The notes under the pieces were generated by a model, which saw only the letters and a list, made by a program, of their open reading frames with translations, had not been told where the DNA came from and made no database searches. The position numbers and the translations under genes were made by a program. DNA of 34,426 nt from DAOTVC01 sp034437215 (lineage in GTDB: Bacteria > Chloroflexota > Anaerolineae > B4-G1 > SLSP01): contig DAOTVC010000150.1 of NCBI GenBank assembly GCA_034437215.1, positions 1 through 34,426 of the forward strand, read 5' to 3'. Positions 8,233 to 14,924 of this stretch are shown piece by piece (position 1 is the first letter of the stretch; the number at the start of each line of letters is the position of its first letter).

Positions 8233-8708
8233 GTCTACGCGAGGAGATCAATCGCGGTCTGCGCGAGATCAGTGACGGCAAGAAGACATTGGCCCTCGAT
8301 GACCAGGGGCGCTGCAGGATACCCGTCCCTATGCCCGCCTCGGTGGTCAAACTCCACGAGGGCCGGCTGGTGGTGACGGTGGAGCTCGCCCGCAGCGAGC
8401 AGTACTTCTCCCTCTCCACCCCGCTGGCGGAGATCACGGGCGAGCCGGGAGAGGAGTTCTACCGGGCGCTGCTCTATCGCCAGCGCTTCGCCGACCAGAC
8501 CTCGGGGGCCGGCTTCGCCCTGGACCTGGAGGGGGAAAACGACCGGGTCGTAGGCATCTACCACTGGATGGTGCAGTCCATTACGCCTGAAGAGTTCTCC
8601 AATCTCTTTCAGAGTTTCGTAGGAGGAGCATTGGATCTCATTGAAGAGCTGAAAGCGATGTCCCGGCAGACGCAGGGCATTCACCCCCTCCATCCCGGAA
8701 TGGGATAA
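8229..8708 (+). CDS. Small partner of the hydrolase cargo; type III chaperone (CesT)-like or immunity protein
   Basis: This acidic 159-residue protein starts inside the stop codon of the cargo gene (ATGA overlap), which points to a dedicated partner. The pattern is an amphipathic N-terminal helix (MSLREEINRGLREIS), a short strand ALDDQGRCRIPV, further strands LVVTVELAR and GFALDLEGENDRVVGIYHW, and a C-terminal helix SNLFQSFVGGALDLIEELK. The helix-strands-helix order, the size, the acidity and the DxxGxCxI strand resemble CesT/Tir-family chaperones of type III effectors. No signal peptide or membrane segment is seen. An immunity protein against the hydrolase is the main alternative. The partnership is well supported by gene coupling; the fold is a judgement by eye. 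Confidence 0.6.
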   Translation: MSLREEINRGLREISDGKKTLALDDQGRCRIPVPMPASVVKLHEGRLVVTVELARSEQYFSLSTPLAEITGEPGEEFYRALLYRQRFADQTSGAGFALDLEGENDRVVGIYHWMVQSITPEEFSNLFQSFVGGALDLIEELKAMSRQTQGIHPLHPGMG

Positions 8709-8729
8709 GCGGGCCGTGAGGAGAGCACT

Positions 8730-8763
8730 TTGTGATAGTTTTGTGATAGTTATTGTGTAAGAT
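8730..8763 (+). promoter_or_regulatory. Putative activator-type promoter, second copy
   Basis: The 11-bp unit TTGTGATAGTT is repeated exactly at 8730-8740 and 8741-8751. The -10-like TAAGAT (8758-8763) begins 6 nt later, the same distance as at 1864-1871. The identical 22 bp, the spacing and the position before a cargo gene suggest co-regulation of the two cargo units. Transcription would start near 8770, inside the long palindrome that follows. Confidence 0.55.
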
Positions 8764-8795
8764 GTAAGGAAGGACAGCGCTGTCCTTCTTTACAT
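8762..8795. other. 34-bp near-perfect palindrome
   Basis: The arms 8762-8778 and 8779-8795 pair at 17 positions with one G-T wobble; the core is AAGGACAGC/GCTGTCCTT. It overlaps the -10-like box of the preceding promoter and lies 37 nt before the DUF4157 gene start. It could be a repressor operator, a 5' hairpin of the new transcript, or a terminator of the upstream cargo operon (TTCTTT follows the GC-rich core, but there is almost no loop). Confidence 0.7.
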
Positions 8796-8831
8796 GTGCC
8801 GATCAATAGTGTGGGTTCAACGGAGAGAACA

Positions 8832-11033
8832 ATGGGACATCTCAAAGGACACAAATCTCAGGAGAAGGGGCAAGATTCTAAAGAGAGGGCCTCGGCGCGG
8901 CAGCGACAGCCCTCGTCCGCCGCACCCGAGCGCGAAGCGACGACTGCCCAACGGGCACTGGAACGCGGAGAGCACATGCAGCCGTCGGCGCTCAGGGCCC
9001 TTCAGCGAACCGCCGGCAATCGGGCCGTCATGCGTCTGGTCCAGACCAAACTGCAGGTCGGGCCGGCAGGCGACCGCTACGAGCAGGAGGCCGACCGCGT
9101 CGCCCAAGAGGTGGTGCGCAGGCCTGCCCCGGCGTCGCCGCAGGCCCAACGGCAGAAGGAGGAAGAGGAGCTCCAGATGAAGCCCCTGGCCGCCTCCATC
9201 AGCTCCGTGCAGCGCCAGGCGGAAGAGGAGGAGCTTCAGATGAAGGCCCCGGTGGGAGGCGGGTTCGAGGCTGGGCAGGAGGTAGAGGAGACACTGGCAG
9301 CCCGGCAGGGCAGCGGGCGTCCCCTGCCCCGCGAGACGCGCGCCTACATGGAGCCCCGCTTCGGCGCCCGGTTCGATGACGTCAAAGTGCACACCGGAGA
9401 GGCGGCTCACGAGCTGACCGGGCAGCTGCAGGCCAAGGCCTTCACCCACGGGCGGGACATCTACTTCTCACGGGGGGCCTACGATCCTCACACGGCGGCG
9501 GGCAAGCAGCTGCTGGCTCACGAGCTGACCCACACCGTGCAACAGACGGGTCACACGGCCCGCCGAACTCAGATCAGCCGCATGCCGAACCGGCAGGTGC
9601 AACGGTTGGTCTCGCGCGAGAACTTCATCCGTCTGGCGGGTGATGTATCGAGGAAGGGCAAGTTCAACAAGAGCCTCTATTCGCAGATCCTTCAGACCTT
9701 GAAGGACTATGAGGATCGTGCCGGGAACCAAAGAGCGCAGCGAGATGCCCTCATCGACATCGTGGGGCTCAGCCGCAGGTGGTTGAGCAAGCACCAAGAG
9801 TTGGTTGTAACGGAGGAAGGTCAATACACGCGGGCCAAGAGGAAGGAGGATCTCCGCAAGCAGATGTTCCTGAGTAGGCTGAAGAAGGAAGCGGAGGCCG
9901 AGCTCAAGAACGAGCCGCTGCCCAACGACAGCCCCTCCAATGCCATTGCGCAATACGATCGGGACGCGCAGAATGCGCAGGATCTTATGGAAAGGACGGA
10001 GAGAGGGATGAACCCTACCCGCTCCCAGATCTCCATCATGGCACCGAACGCTGCCCGCTACCAGATCTCCGTCCTGGCTGCCATCGAGCACCCGGACTAC
10101 CTGGACTTCGCCAAGAAGCGGCTGCAGCTGACCGTCGCCCAGAAGAAGAAGCTGCTCAAGAAGAACAGGAAGTCGAACCGGGAGATCAAGATGGAGGCGG
10201 CCCGCCGGGTGGTGGAGGAGAAGCATGGAGATCTGAACGAGGAGCAGAAGCTGCAGAAGATCGAGGAGCTGCAGTCCATCGGCGGGGAGGTGGGACACGC
10301 CTGGGTCAAACTCAGCACCTACGATGCCGATGACAAGCAGCTCGAGGAGCACAGCTTCGGTTTCTGGCCCCTGGCCTACTTCCCCCATCCGGACCAAGCG
10401 GTACCCGGTCGTGTGCGGTACCCGGACAAGATTCACGACGACGACGCTATGCTCCGCCGCAAGGACTACACCCTCGACGCCGAACAGTACAAGAAGGCCA
10501 TGAAGCGCGCCACTGACCGGATGCAGGCGCCGCCCAACTACAAACTCATCGACTACAACTGCACCAAGTTCGCCCGGGACGTCGCACAAGCGGCAGAGGT
10601 CAACTTCCCCGAGCGGGCCTATCTGCGCATCCCCTTTCGCGGCGTCGCCTGGGATCCCAACTCGCTCTACCACGAGCTGGACGCCGATACCGAAGGTTAC
10701 GATCCTCAGGAGAAGAAGCAGAGAGCGCAACAGGAGCGCCAGCAATTAATCGATCGCCTCGATGACATCGAGCTGGAGCTGCACCACAACAGCGCTTCGG
10801 ATCTCACCGATAAAACGGTGGAGAGGGTACTCACGGCGTACTCCCTCTTACAAGAGATGCAGAGGTCGCAGGAAGATCTGGAGGACATTCTCTTCCCCAC
10901 GGGCAGTGACGGCGATGTCCTGGAGATCCACTACACCGGAGACGGGCTGCCGTACAAGCTGAAGAGGGCGGAGTACGAGGCCTTCAAGCAGGAAATCGAC
11001 ACCGTGCTACAGTCCGAGGCCTTCCAAGATTGA
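8832..11033 (+). CDS. eCIS cargo: DUF4157 protein with C-terminal permuted-papain-like domain
   Basis: The 733-residue protein has the cargo signature LQRTAGNRAVMRLVQ at residues 58-72, then two EEEELQMK segments spaced by QR dipeptides. The DUF4157 domain (about 155-240) ends in AHELTHTVQQ, whose HELTH (230-234) is an HExxH zinc-binding motif. DUF4157 is the best-known marker of eCIS cargo. A charged, mostly helical middle follows. Near the C-terminus GHAWVKL (H489), HSFGFWP and YNCTKFA (C577) give the His-before-Cys order of permuted papain (PPPDE/LRAT-like) hydrolases, suggesting a protease or acyltransferase payload. The start was placed at the ATG at 8832 (GGAGAG 5 nt upstream). A GTG at 8796 would add 12 residues but lies at the edge of the palindrome, and only the 8832 form keeps the signature at the position seen in the other cargos. 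Confidence 0.85.
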   Translation: MGHLKGHKSQEKGQDSKERASARQRQPSSAAPEREATTAQRALERGEHMQPSALRALQRTAGNRAVMRLVQTKLQVGPAGDRYEQEADRVAQEVVRRPAPASPQAQRQKEEEELQMKPLAASISSVQRQAEEEELQMKAPVGGGFEAGQEVEETLAARQGSGRPLPRETRAYMEPRFGARFDDVKVHTGEAAHELTGQLQAKAFTHGRDIYFSRGAYDPHTAAGKQLLAHELTHTVQQTGHTARRTQISRMPNRQVQRLVSRENFIRLAGDVSRKGKFNKSLYSQILQTLKDYEDRAGNQRAQRDALIDIVGLSRRWLSKHQELVVTEEGQYTRAKRKEDLRKQMFLSRLKKEAEAELKNEPLPNDSPSNAIAQYDRDAQNAQDLMERTERGMNPTRSQISIMAPNAARYQISVLAAIEHPDYLDFAKKRLQLTVAQKKKLLKKNRKSNREIKMEAARRVVEEKHGDLNEEQKLQKIEELQSIGGEVGHAWVKLSTYDADDKQLEEHSFGFWPLAYFPHPDQAVPGRVRYPDKIHDDDAMLRRKDYTLDAEQYKKAMKRATDRMQAPPNYKLIDYNCTKFARDVAQAAEVNFPERAYLRIPFRGVAWDPNSLYHELDADTEGYDPQEKKQRAQQERQQLIDRLDDIELELHHNSASDLTDKTVERVLTAYSLLQEMQRSQEDLEDILFPTGSDGDVLEIHYTGDGLPYKLKRAEYEAFKQEIDTVLQSEAFQD

Positions 11034-11373
11034 GATTGGTTATGCAAAGGTTAGAGGTAGAAGTTCACGGAAAGTCGCGATCTCTTTCAGCCAGTTGTGC
11101 GATCCGGGAGAGCGTGTATAATGACGCAGCTCAACTCTTACTTCACCTGCCGGGGCGCGCTGACAGCAGGGCGCCCGCAGACCCTGCGCACCCTTACGAC
11201 GCGGGGGGTCGGTAAGATGAGCCTTGCCGGCGACGAGCCAGAGACGCAGCCTCAGCGCCGGTCTTCAGCAGCAGATGAATCGCCACCTATTCAAGGATCG
11301 GAGGGGGCTCGGGGGCGCTGTTCCTCCCGCCTGGGCCACCACCGACCTTGCTTGAGAGAGAGACCTAGCTAAG
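11034..11373 (+). other. Intergenic leader before the structural operon
   Basis: This 340-nt gap holds a sigma-70-like promoter at 11095-11122 and then a leader of about 245 nt without a convincing gene. A short stem GGGCGC/GCGCCC lies around 11155-11175. An open frame from the ATG near 11121 overlaps the -10 box and has no family-like features, so it was not called. No terminator for the upstream cargo gene was recognised. Confidence 0.5.
11095..11122 (+). promoter_or_regulatory. Sigma-70-like promoter of the structural operon
   Basis: TTGTGC (11095-11100) and TATAAT (11117-11122) are separated by 16 nt. The -10 box is a perfect consensus. It would drive the cap gene and probably the sheath and tube genes behind it. 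The 11-bp tandem repeat of the cargo promoters is absent here, so particle and cargo genes may be controlled differently. Confidence 0.6.
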
Positions 11374-12192
11374 ATGATCGACGAACTCGACGAAACCCTG
11401 CGACAGTTGCTCATTCGTGAACTGCCCATCAAGAATGGGGAGATCGACATCCAATTCAAACAGCCCACCCGCGAGTGGTCGGCCCGTCTCAGCCGCCCGA
11501 CTCTCAACCTCTTCCTCTACGACCTACGCGAGAATACGAAGCTGCGCCAGCCTTCCCCGTACTGGATGGTGGAGAGCCGCGAGGGGGGTAAGGCTACGCA
11601 GCGCCGCCAGCCCGTACGGATGGACCTCCACTACGTGATCACCGCCTGGGCCAACGAGCCCGAGGACGAGCATCGCATGTTAGCGCGCACGCTCATGGCC
11701 CTCTTTCGCAATCCCATGCTGAAAGAGGAGACGCTGCCCGAAGGGCTGCAGGATCAACCGGCCGCCATTCAGATGTTGGCGGCGCAGCCCGATGCCCTCC
11801 AGAACCCGGCCGACTTCTGGAGCTCCATGGACAACGACATCCGGCCCGCCATCACCTGCACCGTCACCGTAGCCATCAACCCTTACGCGCCTATCGTCAC
11901 GCCCATGGTCAGCGAGAGGGCGCTCACCTTCCGGAACCTCAACACCGGGGCGGCCGAGGAGCCGGGGCCCACCCTATGGACGGTCAATGGGACCCTGAGA
12001 GGGTATCCTACCTACCGGGGTATGCAGCTGCGACTTGTGGAGCGCGACTTGGACATACCGGTGCGCACCGACGGCACCTTTACCATCAGTAACGTGCCCC
12101 AGGGAGAGTATACCATCGAAGTGCAGGTGGACGGTGAGACCTCCACGCACACCCTCACCGTTCCCTCCCCTGAGTACGGGTTGGAGGGCTAG
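11374..12192 (+). CDS. DUF4255 cap/terminator protein (Afp16/Pvc16-like) with a C-terminal beta domain
   Basis: The first 195 residues or so match the DUF4255 pattern: MIDELDETLRQLL, a short IDIQF strand, LNLFLYDLREN, RMDLHYVITAWA, the HRMLARTLMALFRNP helix and WSSMDNDIRPAI. In Afp and PVC the homologous protein caps the distal end of tube and sheath and stops growth. The last 60-70 residues (LWTVNGTLRGYPTYRG to the end) look like a carboxypeptidase-regulatory-like beta sandwich, with DGTFTISNVPQGEYTIEVQVDG; this is an addition to the usual cap. The protein has 272 residues, and the ATG at 11374 follows a GAGAGAGA stretch. It is the first structural gene, ahead of the sheath, rather than at the end of the cluster as in Afp. 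Confidence 0.88.
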   Translation: MIDELDETLRQLLIRELPIKNGEIDIQFKQPTREWSARLSRPTLNLFLYDLRENTKLRQPSPYWMVESREGGKATQRRQPVRMDLHYVITAWANEPEDEHRMLARTLMALFRNPMLKEETLPEGLQDQPAAIQMLAAQPDALQNPADFWSSMDNDIRPAITCTVTVAINPYAPIVTPMVSERALTFRNLNTGAAEEPGPTLWTVNGTLRGYPTYRGMQLRLVERDLDIPVRTDGTFTISNVPQGEYTIEVQVDGETSTHTLTVPSPEYGLEG

Positions 12193-12344
12193 GATTGGCC
12201 TTATTCTTTACTCGTTTTTAGGCCAGGAAAGGAGGCAGGGCAAGAGAGGGGCAAGATCATTCAGATGGGCAGAACGAATAAGAGCGTAGTTTTCGATATT
12301 CCGGCGTTGAAAATATAAATCACTGTTAGCAGGAGGAACAACAA

Positions 12345-13970
12345 ATGCCAGAGTACCTTTCCCCCGGCGTTTACGTTGAAGAGATCGATCGCGGCGCGAA
12401 GCCCATCGAGGGAGCGGGCACAGCCATGCCTGTCTTCGTCGGCTTCACCGAGAAAGCGGTGGTCGAAGACCGCGTAGACGGTGAAGTGATCCGGCGCGAT
12501 GTCCGCGGCAAGGCGCAGCTCGTCACGAACTGGAGTCAGTTTGTAGGGACTTTCGGTGACTTCGTGGAGGGCGCCCTGCTCCCCTACGCCGTCTATGGCT
12601 ACTTCCAGAACGGCGGTGGTCGCTGCTACGTTATCAGCGTCAAAACCATTCCGAAGGCCCAGGCCCCCCTCCTGAACGCCGATGGCAAGCCCCAGCTGGC
12701 CATACGCGCGAAGCAGGCCGGCTTCGACGGGCTGAATCTGCGGGTCAAGGTGGACGCCCCCGAGCCCCCCAAGGAGACGAAGAAGGGCGGCAAGAAGGGC
12801 GAGGAGGAGGTGGACGTCGCTGAGGCTCCCTCCTTTACCGTCACCGTGGAGAGTGAGAAGGTCACCGGCGGGTGGCAGACCAAGGAGGTGCGCGAGGCGA
12901 CCCTCGTCGAGGAGGTCAACGAGGAGGGGCAGAAGCGGGTGGCCGTCACCTACAAGGACGACAAGCAGCCCGAACTCATCGAGATTCTGATCCCCGAGGC
13001 GGAGATGCCTCTCGAGAAGCTGTGGCCCCGCACCCAGGAGCAGTCCCTGAAGATCGACAACAAGGTGTTGGCCCCCCCGGCTCCCTCCGACTTCCGCGGT
13101 GACGTGGCGGAGCGCACGGGGATCGAGGGGCTGGCGGAGCTCGACGATGCCACGATGCTCGTCGTGCCCGACCTGATGACGCCCATGCCGGGTCAACAGA
13201 GCGTGGATCTGGACACCATCAAGGCCGTGCAGAGCATGATGATCAGCCACTGTGAGCTCATGGGTGATCGCGTCGCGATTCTCGACGCGCCCCTGGGCAT
13301 GAAGCCCGCCGAGGTCAAAAAGTGGCGCATGGACATCGCCGGCTACGATACCAGCTACGCCGCTCTCTACTACCCGTGGATCGAGATCAGCGACCCGCTC
13401 ACCGACCGTCCGAAACTCGTGCCGCCGGCGGGCCACATGGCGGGCGTCTGGGCGCGCAGCGACAACACGCGCGGCGTCCACAAGGCACCGGCCAACGAGA
13501 TCCTCCGTGGGGCCACCGGGCTGGAGTACAACGTCACCAAGGGCGAGCAGGACGTGCTCAACCCCATCGGCGTGAACTGTATCCGGGCCTTCCCGGGCCG
13601 GGGCATTCGCGCCTGGGGCGCACGCACTCTCTCCAGCGACCCCTCGTGGCGCTACATCAACGTGCGCCGTCTCTTCAACTATGTCAAGAAGTCCATTGAA
13701 CGTGGCACCCAGTGGGTCGTCTTCGAACCCAACGAGCCGCGGCTATGGGCCCGCGTGCGCAACGCCGTCTCCTCCTTCCTCACCATCGTCTGGCGTGAAG
13801 GCGCGCTCTTTGGCTTGACCCCGTCGCAGGCCTTCTACGTGAAGTGCGATGAGGAGCTGAACCCGCCGGAGTCCCGCGACCTGGGCCGGCTTATCGTCGA
13901 GATCGGCATGGCGCCGGTCAAACCGGCGGAGTTCGTTATCTTCCGTATCAGTCAGTGGGCAGGTCAGTAG
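12345..13970 (+). CDS. Contractile sheath protein (Afp2/Pvc2-like)
   Basis: This 541-residue protein is a phage-tail-sheath family member: the N-terminus MPEYLSPGVYVEEID is diagnostic, followed by GTAMPVFVGFTEKA. The conserved C-terminal domain includes GIRAWGARTLSSDPSWRYINVRR broken over about 420-445, KSIERGTQWVVFEPN, and ends in FVIFRISQWAG. It would form the outer contractile helix and drive the tube through the target envelope. Between about 110 and 240 there is a charged insert with a lysine/glutamate run (KKGGKKGEEEVD), probably a surface-exposed variable domain. Only one sheath gene is present, whereas Afp and PVC have three. A strong ribosome binding site (AGGAGG) precedes the ATG, as expected for an abundant protein. 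Confidence 0.95.
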   Translation: MPEYLSPGVYVEEIDRGAKPIEGAGTAMPVFVGFTEKAVVEDRVDGEVIRRDVRGKAQLVTNWSQFVGTFGDFVEGALLPYAVYGYFQNGGGRCYVISVKTIPKAQAPLLNADGKPQLAIRAKQAGFDGLNLRVKVDAPEPPKETKKGGKKGEEEVDVAEAPSFTVTVESEKVTGGWQTKEVREATLVEEVNEEGQKRVAVTYKDDKQPELIEILIPEAEMPLEKLWPRTQEQSLKIDNKVLAPPAPSDFRGDVAERTGIEGLAELDDATMLVVPDLMTPMPGQQSVDLDTIKAVQSMMISHCELMGDRVAILDAPLGMKPAEVKKWRMDIAGYDTSYAALYYPWIEISDPLTDRPKLVPPAGHMAGVWARSDNTRGVHKAPANEILRGATGLEYNVTKGEQDVLNPIGVNCIRAFPGRGIRAWGARTLSSDPSWRYINVRRLFNYVKKSIERGTQWVVFEPNEPRLWARVRNAVSSFLTIVWREGALFGLTPSQAFYVKCDEELNPPESRDLGRLIVEIGMAPVKPAEFVIFRISQWAGQ

Positions 13971-13999
13971 GCAACACTATTCCAAGGAGGTAAGTAAAG

Positions 14000-14455
14000 A
14001 TGCCTGTTCGAGAGACAGATCCTCTTGTAGGTTTTCAGTTTTCTATCAAGATCGAGGGCCGGGACGAGCTGAGCGGCTGGTTCACCGAGGTCGAGGGTAT
14101 CGGCTCCGAGAGCGAGACCATCGAGCACAAGGTGGTCAGCCCGGACGGTAAGGAGTTCATCCAGATGATCCCGGGGCGTATTAAGTGGAGTCCCATCACG
14201 CTGAAGCGGGGCATCACCCTGAACATGGCCTTCTGGACCTGGCGTGACGAGGTCGTCAATGGTGACATGGAGACGGCGCGCACCGACTGCACCATCTTCA
14301 TGCACGACCGCGAGGGCAATGCCGTCGCCGGCTGGAAGCTGGATCGCGCCTGGCCCACCAAGATCAGCGGCCCCTCGATGAAGACCGACAGCAACGACAT
14401 CGGTATCGAGGAGCTCACCATCGTTCACGAGGGCATGCTGCGCGTCGAGGTCTAA
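14000..14455 (+). CDS. Main inner tube protein (gp19-like, Afp1/Pvc1-like)
   Basis: The 151-residue protein has the tube-family pattern: residues 1-15 with DPLVGFQFSIKIEG, GWFTEVEGIGSESETIEHK, IPGRIKWSPITLKRGIT, AFWTWRDEV and a C-terminal WPTKISGPSMKTDSNDIGIEELTI split over residues 115-140. It belongs to the T4 gp19 / Hcp-like tube family and would stack as hexamers inside the sheath, with cargo in or on the lumen. Its ribosome binding site (AAGGAGGT, 8-9 nt from the ATG) is the best in the window. It lies 29 nt behind the sheath gene, so the two most abundant parts are made together. A second tube gene is at 15286. Confidence 0.95.
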   Translation: MPVRETDPLVGFQFSIKIEGRDELSGWFTEVEGIGSESETIEHKVVSPDGKEFIQMIPGRIKWSPITLKRGITLNMAFWTWRDEVVNGDMETARTDCTIFMHDREGNAVAGWKLDRAWPTKISGPSMKTDSNDIGIEELTIVHEGMLRVEV

Positions 14456-14466
14456 GCAGGTTGCCC

Positions 14467-14521
14467 GTGCGGCTTAGCGTACTGCGTGTCGCCTGAGCAA
14501 CACGCAGTACGCAGCCCGCAC
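14467..14521 (+). terminator. Long intergenic hairpin, possible attenuator or mRNA-processing structure
   Basis: GCGTACTGCGTGT (14477-14489) and ACACGCAGTACGC (14500-14512) pair perfectly over 13 bp around a 10-nt loop. Outside, GTGCGGCT and AGCCCGCAC extend the stem by 8 pairs with small bulges. Only TTTC follows, so full termination is doubtful. Placed between the high-copy sheath/tube genes and the low-copy baseplate genes, it could protect the upstream mRNA or lower read-through. Confidence 0.6.
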
Positions 14522-14552
14522 TTTCATCCATGCACTTATTCAAGGAACGTCC

Positions 14553-14924
14553 ATGAGCATTCAAACTGAGTTCGAATTCACCCTCCCCCGGGGGTACGTC
14601 GACGAGAGCGGCAACGTTCACCGGGAGGGGACCATGCGCCTGGCCACGGCGATGGACGAGATCGCGCCGCTGCGTGATCCGCGCGTACGCGCCAACCAGG
14701 CCTACCTCGTCATCATCCTGCTCTCGCGTGTGATCACCCAGCTCGGCTCCCTCAGCACCATCCATCCGGGGATCATCGAGAAGCTCTTCGCTGCCGATCT
14801 GGCCTATCTCCAGGAGCTCTACCGGCGCATCAACGAGCAGGGCACGAGCAACATCCCCATCACCTGTCCCGAGTGTCAACACGCATTTGAGGTGGACCTG
14901 GCTGATTTGGGGGGGGAATTCTAG
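14553..14924 (+). CDS. Tail assembly chaperone-like protein (zero-frame product)
   Basis: The 123-residue protein resembles short tail assembly chaperones of contractile phages (gpE/gp41-like; Phage_TAC type). It starts MSIQTEFEFTLPRGYVDESG, has a conserved RDPRVRANQAYLVIILLSRV helix over about 46-68, and the helix AADLAYLQELYRRIN. A CPEC pair (ITCPECQHAFEVDL, about 103-116) looks like half a zinc ribbon. Such proteins are thought to guide tube or tape-measure assembly and are usually absent from the finished particle. The last codons are TTG GGG GGG GAA TTC TAG, so eight G residues precede the stop. A gpE-like frame lies in the -1 frame directly behind, as in the G/GT and E/E' pairs of phages. 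The ATG has AAGGA upstream. Confidence 0.85.
   Translation: MSIQTEFEFTLPRGYVDESGNVHREGTMRLATAMDEIAPLRDPRVRANQAYLVIILLSRVITQLGSLSTIHPGIIEKLFAADLAYLQELYRRINEQGTSNIPITCPECQHAFEVDLADLGGEF

Noticed and set aside
11097..11372. 91-codon frame in the leader of the cap gene
   Set aside because: It overlaps the -10 box of a consensus promoter, lacks a ribosome binding site and looks like random translated GC-rich DNA.
12291..12319. Possible internal promoter before the sheath gene (TATAAA at 12314)
   Set aside because: The only hexamer at the right distance is TTTCGA, too far from consensus to support a promoter.
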